DNA of 64,000 nt from Paraphysoderma sedebokerense. Lineage: Eukaryota; Blastocladiomycota; Physodermatomycetes; Physodermatales; Physodermataceae. Location: positions 62,001 through 126,000 of the forward strand of contig JAHLJZ010000030.1 of NCBI GenBank assembly GCA_025602915.1, in the 5' to 3' direction. Both the position numbers and the translations under genes were made by a program. Below are positions 1 to 11,938 of this stretch, one piece after another (positions within the stretch are counted from its first letter, which is position 1; every line of letters starts with the position of its first letter). A model generated the notes under the pieces. It saw only the letters and a list, made by a program, of their open reading frames with translations. It searched no databases and had not been told where the DNA came from.

Positions 1-2926
1 CAATTTTGCGGTGATACTAACGGGAAAGTAATCTGAAACGATATTTTGTTTCCACTTCCCTTGATTGATTCGAAATGTAACTCGCTGCCCAACGTGCCAA
101 GGAAATGTTTAGCCAGAGCGATACATAATCCAGCTCCTCCAAAATGTTTCCCACAGCTTATTGATACCCTTTGATTAAAAGGGTCAAAGAGATGAGGTAT
201 TTCCGATGATTCGTAACCAGCAGAAGTGTCAGTTACAATGAATCGGATTTGGATTTTGTCCGCAGACAGGGTGGATGTGTTCGATAGCAAACGACTTTGC
301 ATGACTTGTACGGCAAGAGAGACCAAACCATTGGAAGGTGTTGAGTTGAGAGAATGTTGGAGAAGTTTCGATATCGTCCGTTCTAATCTATAAGCGTCTG
401 TAACTACTTTGCAACCACGAAGCTTTTCAAGACCATCCAACATAAGGCGCACTCTTCGCTCTGAAGCAAGAGGTCTAGTTTGTTTCTCAATTGTTGTAAG
501 TAAAGTTTCTAAATCAACAGGCATCGTCTGCATGGGGAATAAACCGGCTTTAACGTTCAATAGGGCCAAAATATCGTCGACAAGCGAACCAAGGAAACTA
601 GCAGCTACAGAAATATCGCCGGCTGCGTCGTTGATAATGGCTGAGTATATCACGGAAAAATTAACACTCCATCTCAAGCTTATAAAAGCAGCAAAATAAA
701 CACATACGTTTGTCGCTATTGATGGTGCCAGCCAAAGCTACAATAGCGTGGACAGGATTTCGAATCTCATGACACAGAAAGTACAATATCTCAGTCTTGA
801 TTCGATTTGCCAACTGTGCTTCCGCCTTAGCTTCTGAAAGGTCTTTCATAACCTTCTTGGTTTCCGTCAAATCTCTTAGTAACATGACATGGCGGGTTTC
901 GCCTCCGGACACTGATGATTGAAAAGGTTCTGATATTGAAACAGCTGCAGGAAAGGTTGAACCGTCGCTTCTCTTAACCAGAACCTCAACTTCTTGACGG
1001 GCTTCAAGCATGGATGAGTTATCGAAAGAAGGTAGGACGGCAGATACTTGAATGGGTTGTGTGTCATGCACGAGATCGTCCACAGCAAAGCCAGTCTTCG
1101 TCAAGAAATGTGTATTTGCGCCTGGGGAAAACGATTCAGGACATGACAGAGGTAAGTTATTGAAACATATAAACATACCTTTGATGACACCATCCCCGAT
1201 AAATAAAAGCGGGTCTGGACAAAACTTTTATTATAATTAGCGATCATCCTAAAACTAACCGAAAAGCAATTGAAATACCTTCACGATCCATTTTGAATAT
1301 TGCGAAAGGGTGTTCAACATTTTCTTAGACACTTCCAATTCTTTTCGCTTTGACAACTCCCTTGACTTCATAATTTCATACTTTGTCATCATTGAATGGA
1401 CAATCGCAACCAGGAATAGCACAATCACGAGTGACAAGACAAAGACAATTATAGGTAACGCCGTATATCTTGAGCTATACGCGTCCGAGTACGGTGAACA
1501 GACAAACTCAAACTCTTTATCAATCACGGCCGCGGTTGATGTAATAGCTGCATCCGCAACATCACTGGCCATTGAAGGATTCGATTCATAGAGCATAGAC
1601 CGAGCCGACTTATCGTATACCAATGTTTTCATATTGTAGTGATTGGGCGAAGAAGAGAAAGAGGTGTTGAAAATTCCATTTACATCATATACAGCTGAGA
1701 CAACGCCAGTTAAGCTGAAATTGACGGCCGGATCCATGTATTTATTCTCGATATATAGAGGTACGAAGAGCAGTATTCCTGAAGGAAAAGGCCTGTTATG
1801 TTACGGCGCTAATATTTAACAATGATTAGTGACAGTACCTGGTAATCCTGGCGCAATTGTACTAACACCGGATAATACCGGCGCTTTTGTTCGTTCAACT
1901 TTATAAATAGCGTCTTTCCGCCCAGAACCGTACAACCCATCGTAGCCAATTCTCGGAAATGGTGGTAAGGACTGAATTTTCATCGTCGTCGGAAAATAAA
2001 ATTCTGCAGCTGGAGCGGGAATAGGATCAGTTTCTGTTTCTGGCCTGACGATTATTGTTGCATTCTGGTCACGCTCCCACTGGGCTCTTCTGCTGTCATC
2101 TACCCGAGGACGAAACAGAAAATTTCTACAGCAAAAAAATTAAAAATGGCTAAGAAGGAAGGAAAGTGAGAAATCTTCATACCGTATTTCGCTTTGATTT
2201 AAGGAGGAATAATTTGCAAATATATCGAACTGTTGCTGGTTGACATTAGGATAAAATGTGCTGAACAATGCAGCGAAATCTTCGAAATTATGTGAGCATG
2301 GAAAGCCAAATACCACATCAAATAACAACGCTGAAACATACCCAGAACCGTTTGAAGGTTCCTTGAGAAATCCCGGGATAATTTAAGTGCGCGCTCTGTG
2401 ACAAAAACAAAGAAATTTAATTCCATATAAAATCAGTTGTATCATAAAAATTGTTACCTTCGCAATGTGTTTGAAGATCCCTATTAAATCTTTCATCCTC
2501 GACATGTCGGAACCACAAAAATAGCCCGATTGCACAACCTACACAAATTTCATAATAAGAAACTACTGTCTGCTCATAGATACAATGTAATTTCAGCATA
2601 CCAATACCGACGAGTAACACGACCCCCGTGATAGCCAAAGAATATATTGAATGGGATTTGAAAAATGGTTTTACTGAGGATAAGATATTTCGGCCCCGCC
2701 TCGGCTGTTCTCTATGAGGGAAGCACGACCGTTGTGATTCATTTGAAGGAGAAGTGGTCAAATTCTCTAGATGGACAGTCGAGAAATCATCAAACTGTAG
2801 AGTGGTCGAATGAGGCGTCAATTGGGATGGTAAGGAATCATGATTCGGCATCAAGGTTGCCGTGGAGGAGAAAGCTGTCATTCTTTGCAAAGCATCAGGA
2901 ACAGGAGACCACAAGAAGCGGAGCAC
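1..2926 (-). CDS. CHASE-domain membrane histidine kinase 1 (partial, C-terminus beyond the left edge)
   Basis: A sensor histidine kinase read right to left. A basic, Ser-rich N-terminus is followed by a membrane segment (about 2680-2590) split by a short intron. A CHASE domain follows (about 2400-1620), with the GYDGLYGSGRKDAI and LLFVPLY segments typical of the family, then a second membrane helix (about 1470-1390), a PAS-like region and the DHp helix with H-box HEIRNPVHAI (about 770-725). The ATPase domain reaches the left edge. Its ATP-binding boxes are poor: the N-box reads ISKLLQHSLNST, with the key Asn replaced by His, and the G1 box reads DTSAG, while LFDPF (F-box) and GGAGL (G2) are recognisable. 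CHASE domains sense small ligands such as cytokinins in plants; the ligand here is unknown. A receiver domain could lie outside the window. The paralogue is at 32995-35751. The first ATG is uncertain; Met codons at about 2881 and 2848 are alternatives. Confidence 0.82.
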
Positions 2927-3790
2927 GGGGCAAACGATAACTATTAACTAAGTTTATGGTATTTTTTCTTTTCGGAGTTGAGAAAGATGAAAAGGCGAGG
3001 CCCACTTCTCAAGATCGAAAAGCATGTACCATGTAGTCAGGGGCAGAGCACTATTATCTCAATGAAGATTTTTCGTCGATCGGATCATTACATGGCAGAG
3101 TTTCACAACATCCTCAACCCACGCTGGCAAGAACAATACAGCATTCATCGAGATTAAACGGCCGTTATTATTTCTGTTGTCGTACATTACAATACACAAT
3201 GCGTCGATAAGAACCTAAAGGAAAATCAGAATAGCAGAGAACCTCATTGCCCCCTTTGTGGCGGCGGTAAAAGATGTCGTCATGTAGCACAGATTCAAGT
3301 TCGTCGCATCCTGGTGCCGATCCAACCCCCTCCGTTATTTATATTAGCACGCCCACTGTTAATATTGTTGAAATCAATTAGCCGGTCTCGGCACATTTGA
3401 GATATGGTAGGTCAAATCTTGAATAATTGGCACAAGCAATAACCCGGAGTTTTCATCTGGCGACTGGCTGTGCTTGGAGGCAAAAGCTCATTCACCCCTC
3501 AGGAGGATACATCCTCTCAGGAGATTAAAATTGAAACCCATTCAGGCAGGAACAATATCCTGGAGATGACGCATCGAAACGTCAATTTTGTTGCCAACAT
3601 GACAACTGTGGAAAGGTAATCAGGGTTCATTTAATACAAAGAGACGTCTTAAAATTATGTATTGTGTGCATGATGCGTGACATGACAGATGGAACAATCC
3701 AGCCCTCGCACCTTTGAATAAGCCGAACCATGCGGAGAAGGGGGAGCCGCCATCCAGCCAGCGTCAACAATAGGCACTAGTCGGCGCTTG
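2927..3790. other. Gene-free region between CHASE kinase 1 and the Crypton-like element
   Basis: About 860 bases with no convincing exon on either strand. It should carry the promoter and 5' UTR of the leftward histidine kinase. I saw no tRNA-like, snRNA-like or repeated structure in it. Base composition is mixed, without the poly-A/T tracts that begin near 3792. Confidence 0.5.
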
Positions 3791-3935
3791 CAAAAAAACG
3801 TCTTTTGCAATAATTAAAGGCCACGTTTCTAATTATTAAGCGACTTTTTTTTGTGTGCAAATTCTTTTGTTTTTTACACAAAACGTCTCTTGCAAGGTAG
3901 CCCTTAGAAATAATTTTACGCAAGAGACGTTTTTT
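3791..3935. repeat. Cluster of inverted repeats upstream of the Crypton-like gene
   Basis: A perfect 14-bp inverted repeat sits at 3880-3893 (AAAACGTCTCTTGC) and 3920-3933, separated by 26 nt. A third, near-identical copy of the left arm lies at about 3796-3808 (ACGTCTTTTGC, one change). A further 8-bp inverted repeat, AATAATTA/TAATTATT, is at 3809-3816 and 3830-3837. Runs of A or T border the arms. These could be subterminal recombinase-binding repeats of the element that starts just downstream, or remnants of a small hairpin element. Cryptons are not known for classical terminal inverted repeats, so the link is an inference. Confidence 0.6.
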
Positions 3936-4041
3936 ACCAATAACCGCGTGGCACAGTTTGCCGTGAGAAATTTTGTTAAATACCGGATGTGATCCCCATT
4001 TCCAGACGCTCTCCCCCATCTGCAATTGCCTTGATTTCAAT

Positions 4042-7000
4042 ATGCTTTCACAAGAAACTGACAACACGAATTCCTCCCCAAGGTATGTCTTACGCAAGAT
4101 GCCATCGAGTTAGGGTAATCACTAAAACATTACTAGACCCGATGACAGCACTCAAAATAGTGCACCCTCCGAGGAGGTTGTTCCGAGTAATATGGATGTT
4201 GTAAGTATCGATAAACTTTTACCAAACACTGTCACTTTGTTATTTCTACAATCCCAGACCGCAAGTTGGCTCCAAAAGGTCATAAAAGATATCAATGCTG
4301 CGAGCTCTGCGGTATTGATTCGACCCGAAGGCAGAAAGCGACAACATTATGTAAAAGCGTTATGCGACTTCAAAGGGATCCCATGTACAGAAGAAGAGGC
4401 AGCTAGAAAAGTCAAGGCTACCTTAAGCGAAAAATCCAGAGCCTTTGATGAAATTTACGGCGGCCATTTTGATCCCAACGAAGGTGCAGAAATGTTGGAA
4501 CCGAACAGACTTAAAGATACTCGACGGATCGGAACTCCTTCAGATTTAATATTTTTAGTAAATCTTGTATGTGTTGTTAACTCACTCCATTCAAAGTTAT
4601 GAAACTCTAACGTTTCCTGCTTCTTCTACAGGCTTCACAATATTGCGAGCACGGAGAATCCGAGACGTTCGCACGCCAATTCCTCAAAAACGCACCAACG
4701 CTAAGCAATCGAAAGCATTCTCAGACTGAATCCTCACTATATTCGCTCCTTCAGCAGACGTCGACTCTTTTGCAACAAATATACGCTCAAGTTTTGCAGC
4801 AGCCTCTCGATAATAATTTTCAATCATTGTCGACAGCTCTGACCTTGGCGCAGATGCAGACAACCTCGCCTCACTCTTCAAACCCTACAGTCCCAAACTT
4901 GTCGAACCCCGTACCATACTGTGAACAGTCAACCCCCGCACCACCCGTTCTTGGAGCCCCCGCCACAGAACCCCTTATCACTCAACCTAGTACTTCTGTC
5001 ACTCATACTACACTCGAGCCGAATGTAACTCAGACCGAAGCAGATGGCGATCTAAATGATATTTTAAAGAGCGCACAGGGATTGGGATTTACAATAATGG
5101 ATATTGCGAAGTTGCCCAAACTACCGAGAGTCCAAAATGCGAGAGAAGCTGTGGCGCAATTCGAAAATGGATCGATTCAGACAGTGATAGATGCAGTCAG
5201 GGCGTTCGACAAGGAAACAAAGCGCAACATTGTGGCTGCCCGAAATAAAACGGGAATTAAAACTCTATGGGATGTTTACAAGAGGACAATATCTAAACGG
5301 AGAATAGTTTACGAAGAATTCGTTCGTCTTGAGAAAGATTGGGCTCGATTTGACGACAAATATCCGCCTTCATCTCATCGAAGCTTCACCCAGTACCACT
5401 CATCTATCTCTGTTTCCAACAAAATTCGTCGGCTGGAGCTCTTGTTGGCCGAAAAATCAAAGCCACAGTATCATGATCAGAATGGGAATTACTGCGATAA
5501 ATTGTTTTTTGAAACCTGGTCTGAAAATGGAAAGAGGTTGGGAGAAACTGCGATAGTAAATAGGTTGGAGAAAAATGCAGAGCGCAGATAAAACACGTTT
5601 AATTGTTTAATTCATTTAATGATTTATTTAATACATTCAAATGGTTGTTAACATTCAACGTTAAATTTGAATTTCTATTAATCCAGACCGAACTTGAAGC
5701 AGACGAAGAGCATGGCCGTGCCGTCGACTTCGCCACGACCACAGAGCTTTCGGTTAGTGTACTTGATGAGGTTGTTAATGAAGCAGCTCAAGAGGCTTCT
5801 GTTCGCGCTGTTCAGAACAATTACGATGTAGAATCTTTAGGGAAAATTATGGAGAAGTTAAAATTCGCAACCGCAGATAGCACAAATGCGCATTATAAAA
5901 AGTATTGTTTTGATTGCATGTATCCTCTTGTCATCATTTTAACATCTTCGTTGAAGTATTATAGCCGAATGTGTTGCTTTTAATACCGACTTTGTAGGAC
6001 AGGAATGGAAGATTGATCAACCTGGCCCACATTTATTGGACGGTGCATTGCGATATACGTTCGTCAAATGTGAAAAATCCAATGAATTTCTCGAGTCACC
6101 AAACGGGAGAATATTTCGCGGCCGGGGGCTTGGGGTTTGCAATTTCACTTTCCCTTTGATCAGTTCATCACTGTGCTCAATTTCGTCTTCAGATGTCTAC
6201 AGCGACTGGAATACGAAGCGCTTTAAGCTCTTATTGGGGTCATCACTTTAACGTGCGCAGAACTGAATACAATCCACAAACTCACGCCGGCAATCCCGCC
6301 CTCGCCTATAAATACAGTTTATACATCGCGAGTTTGAGAAAGCGTAAGGTAAAACCTTTGATTAGTAACCTCACTAATAGCATATGGTTTAACGTGCTGC
6401 AGTTTAGGCAAAAGATGGCGAACGCTCGGAAAGTGTCAGAGCATTGACACCTTCCGATCTGAGGCTACTTCATCATCACTGCTATCATAATACGAAAAAT
6501 CCAGTGATGGGACGCATGTTATATGTGAGTGAGTCTTCACGAAATTACGAGTCGAATGCTTGTAGTAACAATTGTACTAAAATTTTTGTATGTACCAGTG
6601 TGTCTACTTAATATCTTATCTTTGTTTACTTCGGATCGACGAGGCTTTGAAAATTGATATGTTACATATTGAGTGCATACAGAATGAACCATGGAAAATA
6701 ACCCTGACTTTAGACTTCAGAAAGACAGAACAGACTGGAGGTTTAGCGATTTTTAATTCCATTTGAATGTTGTTGCACATTTGGTCTCACACACTTTCTA
6801 GGATGCAAGCCGTTTGTTCTTCTCGCCAATAATGAGGAAGATGAAAAATATCTTTGTCCTATAAGGGCATTATGGTCTTGGATTGGATTAGCAAAAAGAG
6901 TGGAAGGACCTCTCTTTCTTCACGTGGATGATTATGGCAGAATAGCCTCCAAGGAAGCACCGCAACGTTTGGCAAGTTTACTTATGATTTCCATCTTAGA

Positions 7001-7344
7001 CTCTTTTAGGTCACTTATGATATGTGTTTCTTATTTGTTAGAGTTACAGCACTTTTAAAAGTCAATTCGAAAAGCAACTGAAGGCAATGGGTTATCGAAA
7101 GTGGTGGTTGTATGGAACACACTCCTTCAGACGGGGCGGCTGCCAATATTACCATGCATACTTAGAGCCGAAGGAAGACCGGTGGAGTTTTAAAAAATTG
7201 GCTGACTGGGGTGGTTGGAGTGAGAATTTTGACAGTAACAGTATGTATCGTTATATTTGCGGCGCCAATGATTTGGAAACAGTACCCAGGGATTTGTATC
7301 AGGTCAAGGGAAAGAAAAGAAAAGCCCAAGAACTCTTAGTGTAA
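4042..7344 (+). CDS. Crypton-type tyrosine recombinase with N-terminal GCR1_C-like region
   Basis: Predicted multi-exon gene. The start ATG at 4042 opens a short exon that splices (GTATGT...CTAG) into a chain ending at 7344. The first half holds a Gln/Pro/Thr-rich linker and, at about 5190-5500, a segment with a LWDVYKR start and a basic helix that weakly recalls the GCR1_C DNA-binding domain found in Cryptons. An intron from about 5557 to 5685 joins it in frame to the recombinase. Catalytic landmarks are the first Arg in LLRIDEAL (about 6630), RKTEQTG (about 6720), the CPIRALWSWIGLAK stretch, the HSFRRGGCQYY box with the second Arg (about 7115) and the WGGWS...MYRYICG end, where the Tyr nucleophile is expected. 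Such enzymes cut and rejoin DNA through a phosphotyrosine. An alternative is two genes, with the first stopping at 5591. The GCR1_C call is weak. Confidence 0.7.
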
Positions 7345-7477
7345 TTGCAATCATTTTATGGTCCCACTAAGTGGGCGAATTATTTTTACTGTATTTATTT
7401 GTATGATTACGTAAATGAAATCAATAATATGACGTAACTTGATCCGAAAGTGGGAAGAAATATTTATCCAACTGCAA

Positions 7478-8540
7478 CTAAACTCTCCCCGAGTTCCAAA
7501 TTGAAAACTTATTCAAGTACTCAGTTCTGTTGGCTTGCCAATATAAGTAAGCCTCCATTTGTATCAAAGCGTCCGCCATATCATCTTTTTTGTCGCAGTG
7601 TTTAAAATTCTCAACCAATTCTTCACTTTCAAATTTCAGCTTTTCAATTTCCTCGGTAACTAAAGCCACAGCTTGTGCTTTACGGTACGAGTGACGTTCG
7701 GAGTAAGATTTGCTAAAATATTCCCGGGATGAGATAATATTTGCAGAAATCATATTCCGATATAACATAAGCGATGGAGTGGGCACGACTGCTGATTGTT
7801 GGTTGGAGAGCGAATGCAATTGATATTCAAGAGCAACCGACTCGATGCTGCCCTTCACATTTTGCTTCTCAACGATGAAATAATAGTCAGTGGGAGAGCC
7901 CGATTGCATAATCTCCGACATAACTTGGCGAGCTTTTTGGTCATAATGAATCGGATCAAATCTTTCAAGCCCAACATCAAATAACCTCCAGTCAATTACC
8001 GAATGGCGAACGCGATCAAACGTTATCCAACTAAAGTTTTTTTTTCCGATATCAATACTAACGATGTAGCGATATAGCAAACTCTCTTGATGCCTTAGAA
8101 AGATTTCTGTGATTTGATGGAGTAACTTCGAGCGATGTGACTTCGTCATAACTCTAACAGCGGAAATTCCGCATTTATGAACGAATGATGCAAATTCGTC
8201 GTTTCCGAAGGTGTCCAGCCTGAAAGCGGAAGGTCAGTTTCAATTTCAAGGGATCTAATGGGTAGACACAAAGAACACACCAAATTTGAAAATTATCTGG
8301 CGCTCCTCCTGCAAATGCAGATTGGGTGGATTCGATATCACTTCCTTGGCCCGAAAGATTCGTACTAGAATCGTAATCTGACATCACAGTATCTTCAGGT
8401 ATTTCAGGGGACACAAAGACAGATTCTTCGAATTCATCTTCAGAATCGGCAGTCATGTCAACATACAAGAACTTCCCTTCATCATCGTAAACGGAGGTCA
8501 TTTTGAAGGATATGGAGGAAGGATTGTGGAAATGATTCAA
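7478..8540 (-). CDS. Cce1/Ydc2-type mitochondrial Holliday junction resolvase
   Basis: Two exons joined by an intron of about 60 nt near 8220-8283, giving about 330 residues. An acidic N-terminus (about 85 residues) leads to a short helical SAP-like segment (FASFVHKCGISAVRVMTKS), as found before the catalytic core of fungal Cce1/Ydc2. The core has the RNase H-like fold signatures: SIDIGKKNFSW with the first catalytic Asp, FIVEKQ with the catalytic Glu, and KKDDMADALIQ with the C-terminal Asp pair. Fungal homologues resolve four-way junctions in mitochondrial DNA and help it segregate. The predicted N-terminus is acidic and does not look like a mitochondrial presequence, so the true start may be internal or targeting may be unusual. 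The stop lies 133 bp from the end of the Crypton-like gene, which is convergent. Confidence 0.82.
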
Positions 8541-8968
8541 TTCCGCTGAAGAAATTATAGGAGCTGATATTCAGAAGTATGGAAACAACGGCGGGCATAT
8601 TGGCAATTTATAAAGCGCAAAATTTGCAAAGTGAAATATAAAATTAGAAGGAGTAAGTATCAAAGAAAATTACAGATAAGTAATTAAGAAGTAATTTTAT
8701 GGCTTTTTTAAGAGGTGCGCCCTTCACGGTTGCCTCGTCTCCTGAACTCGAGGTGACGTCCCCAAGCCACGATGAACCGCGTCTCCTGCAAAAAATAATC
8801 TGCTGTCAAAATATACAGCGATGATAACCTCCAACCCAGGATTGCTGGCTTGAGCCTTGATGGTTGATGCGTCCCCATGATGCGATCGTATATAGCAAAG
8901 TGTATCAGCAAATTATCAATCTCGTTTGATTTTGTCAAGAAATTTACAATTTTAGTAATGAAAGAATT
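8541..8968. other. Spacer with a doubtful small minus-strand open frame
   Basis: This 430-base gap separates the resolvase start from the Nek kinase stop; both are on the minus strand, so it should hold a 3' UTR and a promoter. A minus frame, 8887 to 8708, starts at ATG (MGTHQPSRLKPAILG) and stays open to a basic tail, RRRGNREGRTS. A possible intron ending TTTTTTGCAG at about 8789 would change the second half. No family is recognised and the frame may be chance. Confidence 0.25.
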
Positions 8969-11477
8969 CTATAATTTAATTCTGGGAAACTCGATTTTTT
9001 CACAGTATACTAATTTTACCAAGACGCCAGACCATCTTTCCATTTTTGCAGATCCCAGGATTTGTCGCAACTCAACCGGCAGTCTCCCTTCTCCTGCCGA
9101 TGTTTCGGTATTCGGGTTCATGTAACGATATATCAATTCGTATGTTTCCTGAAATTCAGAAAATCCGACCTTGTCTTCCAAGAGTAATTTAAGCGATTCG
9201 ATGGTTGTAAAGATTGACCGAGCCGATGGTGTCCACCCAGTTTCAATATTTACTGCGGCCTCATTCTGTCTATTATTTTTATTTTCCAGTCCTCGATTTG
9301 GAATTGTTGTGATCGAGGCAGAGGCACTCTGGGCATGGACGTCAGGGCGGAAAGCGTGTGCTCCCACCTTCATAATTGTCTTTGGCGCACTTATCTTGGC
9401 CGATGACGACATTTCATTATCGTTCTCTGTTGATGTGCCAATTCCACTGTCGGATTCATCTGTCCGCTTGCTGCAGCCCGCTTTAAGTTCGTCGATTTTT
9501 TTCAGTGTCGGTCCCTTAGTTTGGTTCGTCTCATGTTCTTTTTCAATCCATGCTAATGAAGATTGTTTCGTCGTATGAGCCTTTGCAAATGATTTTCCTC
9601 GATTTTTTTTTACCTCTTTGCTTGCAGTGAGTTTTTGGCTTCTGGTTTCGCCTTTCGCGGGCGTTTCGTCCTTCTGTGTAACTGTAGTGCTGATCTTCAG
9701 TTGTTTATTGATTTCGCCGCTTTGGTTTTCATCAACCCCTTCATTAATACTTTGCGATACCTCATTCAAAATTCGAAAACTTTCTTCAACCGTCTTGTCA
9801 TCGCCATTGCAACATTTCGGTGATCCGTATCGTGAGGATTTTAATTTTTCCTTCCCTTTCTTTCTGCCCCGGATTTTTCTTACTTTAGAGATTGGCGCTC
9901 CTGGGACGTCGTACTCTAAGGGAATTGCGATCACCCGTTTCACTTGTTCTGATTTTGCCTTTTCCGGTTTTCTCGCTCGTGATCGGCCAGCTAATTGAGA
10001 GGTCTGCTGAACAGAGAGTGAACGAGTTTTTTGTTTTTGAACCTTGGCCAAAGAGGGTGAACTAACGTTTTCGGTTCCTTTACTCAACCGTTGTGGCACC
10101 GGTCTGCTAGGGCAGTCTATTAGTTTTCTTTGTCTTGAAGTCGGACTTTGAATTGCACTCGAATCATGTACTGACCGCTGATACGCTAGAGACCCCGTTG
10201 AGACAATAGATTGTCGATTTTCCAAGTCTGGCGACTAGGCGTAATATTCATCCACTCAATAAAAATTTTCACTATCGTTTGTGAAGCTTGGAAGCAATAT
10301 AATCACCTTGGGAGTTTCGCGCAATATACATTCCACCTTTTGAACCCATAATTGCATAAACGGTTTTCGCAGAATATCAGACACGGACGGCCGAAGTCTA
10401 GGGTCCTTGTCAAGCATCTGGTTGACTAAATTTATCAGTTCAGGACTGTAACGACTGCAAGCAACACGCAAGTTATTAGTAAACACGGACAAAGTTAAAA
10501 GTAAATAACGTTAAAGGTACCTTGGGATGTCGTGCTGTCGTCTACAAATAATATTCCCTACCAGTTCGTCCATTGACTTTCCATTAAACGGATGTTGTAA
10601 TGTACAAATTTCGTACAAAACGCAACCTAAAGCCCACACATCAGACTTAGAATTGTATGGTATATTCTTGCAGATTTCGGGGGACAAGTAATATGGTGTT
10701 CCTATGACTGTCCTTGCGAATTCTTGAGGATGTTGTAATAGTTTAGCGATTCCAAAGTCACCGAGTATTATTCGGCGATTAGAGTTTGAGAGAAATATAT
10801 TTTTCGTTTTAATATCTTGGTATACCGAATATATAAATTAGGAATTAGTTTCTCGTTTTCGAGAGAAATGATTGATTATATAAATATAAATGCATGAAGA
10901 TTAAAGTTACCTCTATGTAGCAATTGACTATCATGAACGGCTCCCAGTCCCCAACAAAGTTGAACAAACCAAGTCATAATCGTCGATTCAGAAAATAATT
11001 TTCCTTTTCGACTCTGAATCAATTCATATAGATCACCTATTCAAATAAACATTAAATGAGAATTTCCGTTTAACGTCAATTAGCATACATTTGGTCTGAG
11101 GGTTGTACTGAGACATTTATATCATAATATTCCAACGAAAGGGAGCCGATCGAAAGAAGGAAATAAATCAACGCACCAGACTCAGCAAACTCGGTCACCA
11201 AATACAACCACTTCCCTTCCACAAACCATTCCTTCAAAGCAACCACATTCCGATGATTCACTCTCCCCAACAACCTTGCTTCCAAAAAAACATCAGTCCC
11301 ATTCGACTTCGATTTTAATATATCAATTTTTTTAAGAACATAATATTTTTGTGTAGACGGATGAAATGATAGTATGGCTCGTCCGAAGGCTCCGGTGCCT
11401 AGTGTCCGGATAAGTTGGTAGGAGTTTATCTGCGAGTTTGAGATTCCAGGAGGGAAGGGGTCGGATGATCGAGGCAT
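8969..11477 (-). CDS. NIMA-related kinase, Nek1-like
   Basis: Ser/Thr kinase of the Nek family. The N-terminal domain has the Gly-rich loop LGTGAFGRA, the VLKKIDI lysine, a catalytic loop split by an intron ([11 protein letters not shown] at about 10912/10830), GDFGIAKLL and the Nek-type activation segment [15 protein letters not shown]. An intron ending near 10226 joins the kinase to a tail of about 420 residues that is basic and disordered ([14 protein letters not shown]), with a helical end: [16 protein letters not shown] through [10 protein letters not shown]. That end matches the conserved C-terminus of Nek1/Nek5 proteins, which is why I join the two parts. Nek1-class kinases act at basal bodies, cilia and in DNA damage signalling, in keeping with a flagellated cell. 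At least five exons. Confidence 0.85.
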
Positions 11478-11938
11478 GGTGGATAAACAGATAGAGTAAT
11501 ATAAGAAACAAAAATTGAAGTTGGTTTGGATTTTAGTTGTTTAATACATTAAAATATTGAACTTTCGAATTGAAATAAAGGTGTGGAGGGCGGAGGGAAA
11601 AGGAATGGCCTACGCACACATACTAAAGCTTTGACCATTCTTCCCTCAAATTATTTTTTGGGCCTTAACTCTAATTTATCGGAGCATCAAATTTTAATTC
11701 GCTGCTGTCGAGACAAAGAGAAAACACTATTGTGATTTCTCAATCAGTGGAAGGAGTATGTCGCGTTTTGGGGACCTGAGCGTGGTACCTGAGCGATCAG
11801 GTATTTAGGGAACTCAATTAGTTTAAACCACATTGGTGGCGTCCTTTACTCTTTCTTGCCAGTCGAATTCGAGATGCTTTAATTCACTGAAAGCAGGAGT
11901 TTACATTCTCCATACTTTGTTTAAAGTATGAAAGCTAA
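11478..11938. other. Gene-free region with Nek promoter and downstream 3' UTR
   Basis: About 460 bases between two minus-strand genes. It must contain the promoter of the Nek kinase and the 3' end of the coiled-coil gene transcript. It is AT-rich, and no exon, repeat or structured RNA was recognised. Confidence 0.5.

Larger units (their letters stand above)
3791..7477 (+). mobile_element. Crypton-like tyrosine-recombinase DNA transposon (edges approximate)
   Basis: One intron-containing gene with a full tyrosine-recombinase catalytic region (4042-7344) defines the element. The left edge is set at the hairpin-rich tract near 3791 and the right edge just before the stop of the neighbouring resolvase gene, but no direct repeats that would fix the ends were found. 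The recombinase looks whole, with the expected catalytic segments and no obvious break, so the copy is either young or under selection as a host gene. Another copy or an empty site elsewhere in the genome would settle its size. Confidence 0.5.

Noticed and set aside
3849-3868. An 18-base match between 3849-3868 and the reverse strand near 43766-43785 (TTTTTTTGTGTGCAAATT)
   Set aside because: Half of it is a T-run and the flanks do not match, so a shared repeat is not supported.
4192-4260. Start codon at 4192 for the recombinase gene
   Set aside because: That frame reads through a clear GTAAGT...CCCAG intron; the exon starting at ATG 4042 splices in frame instead.
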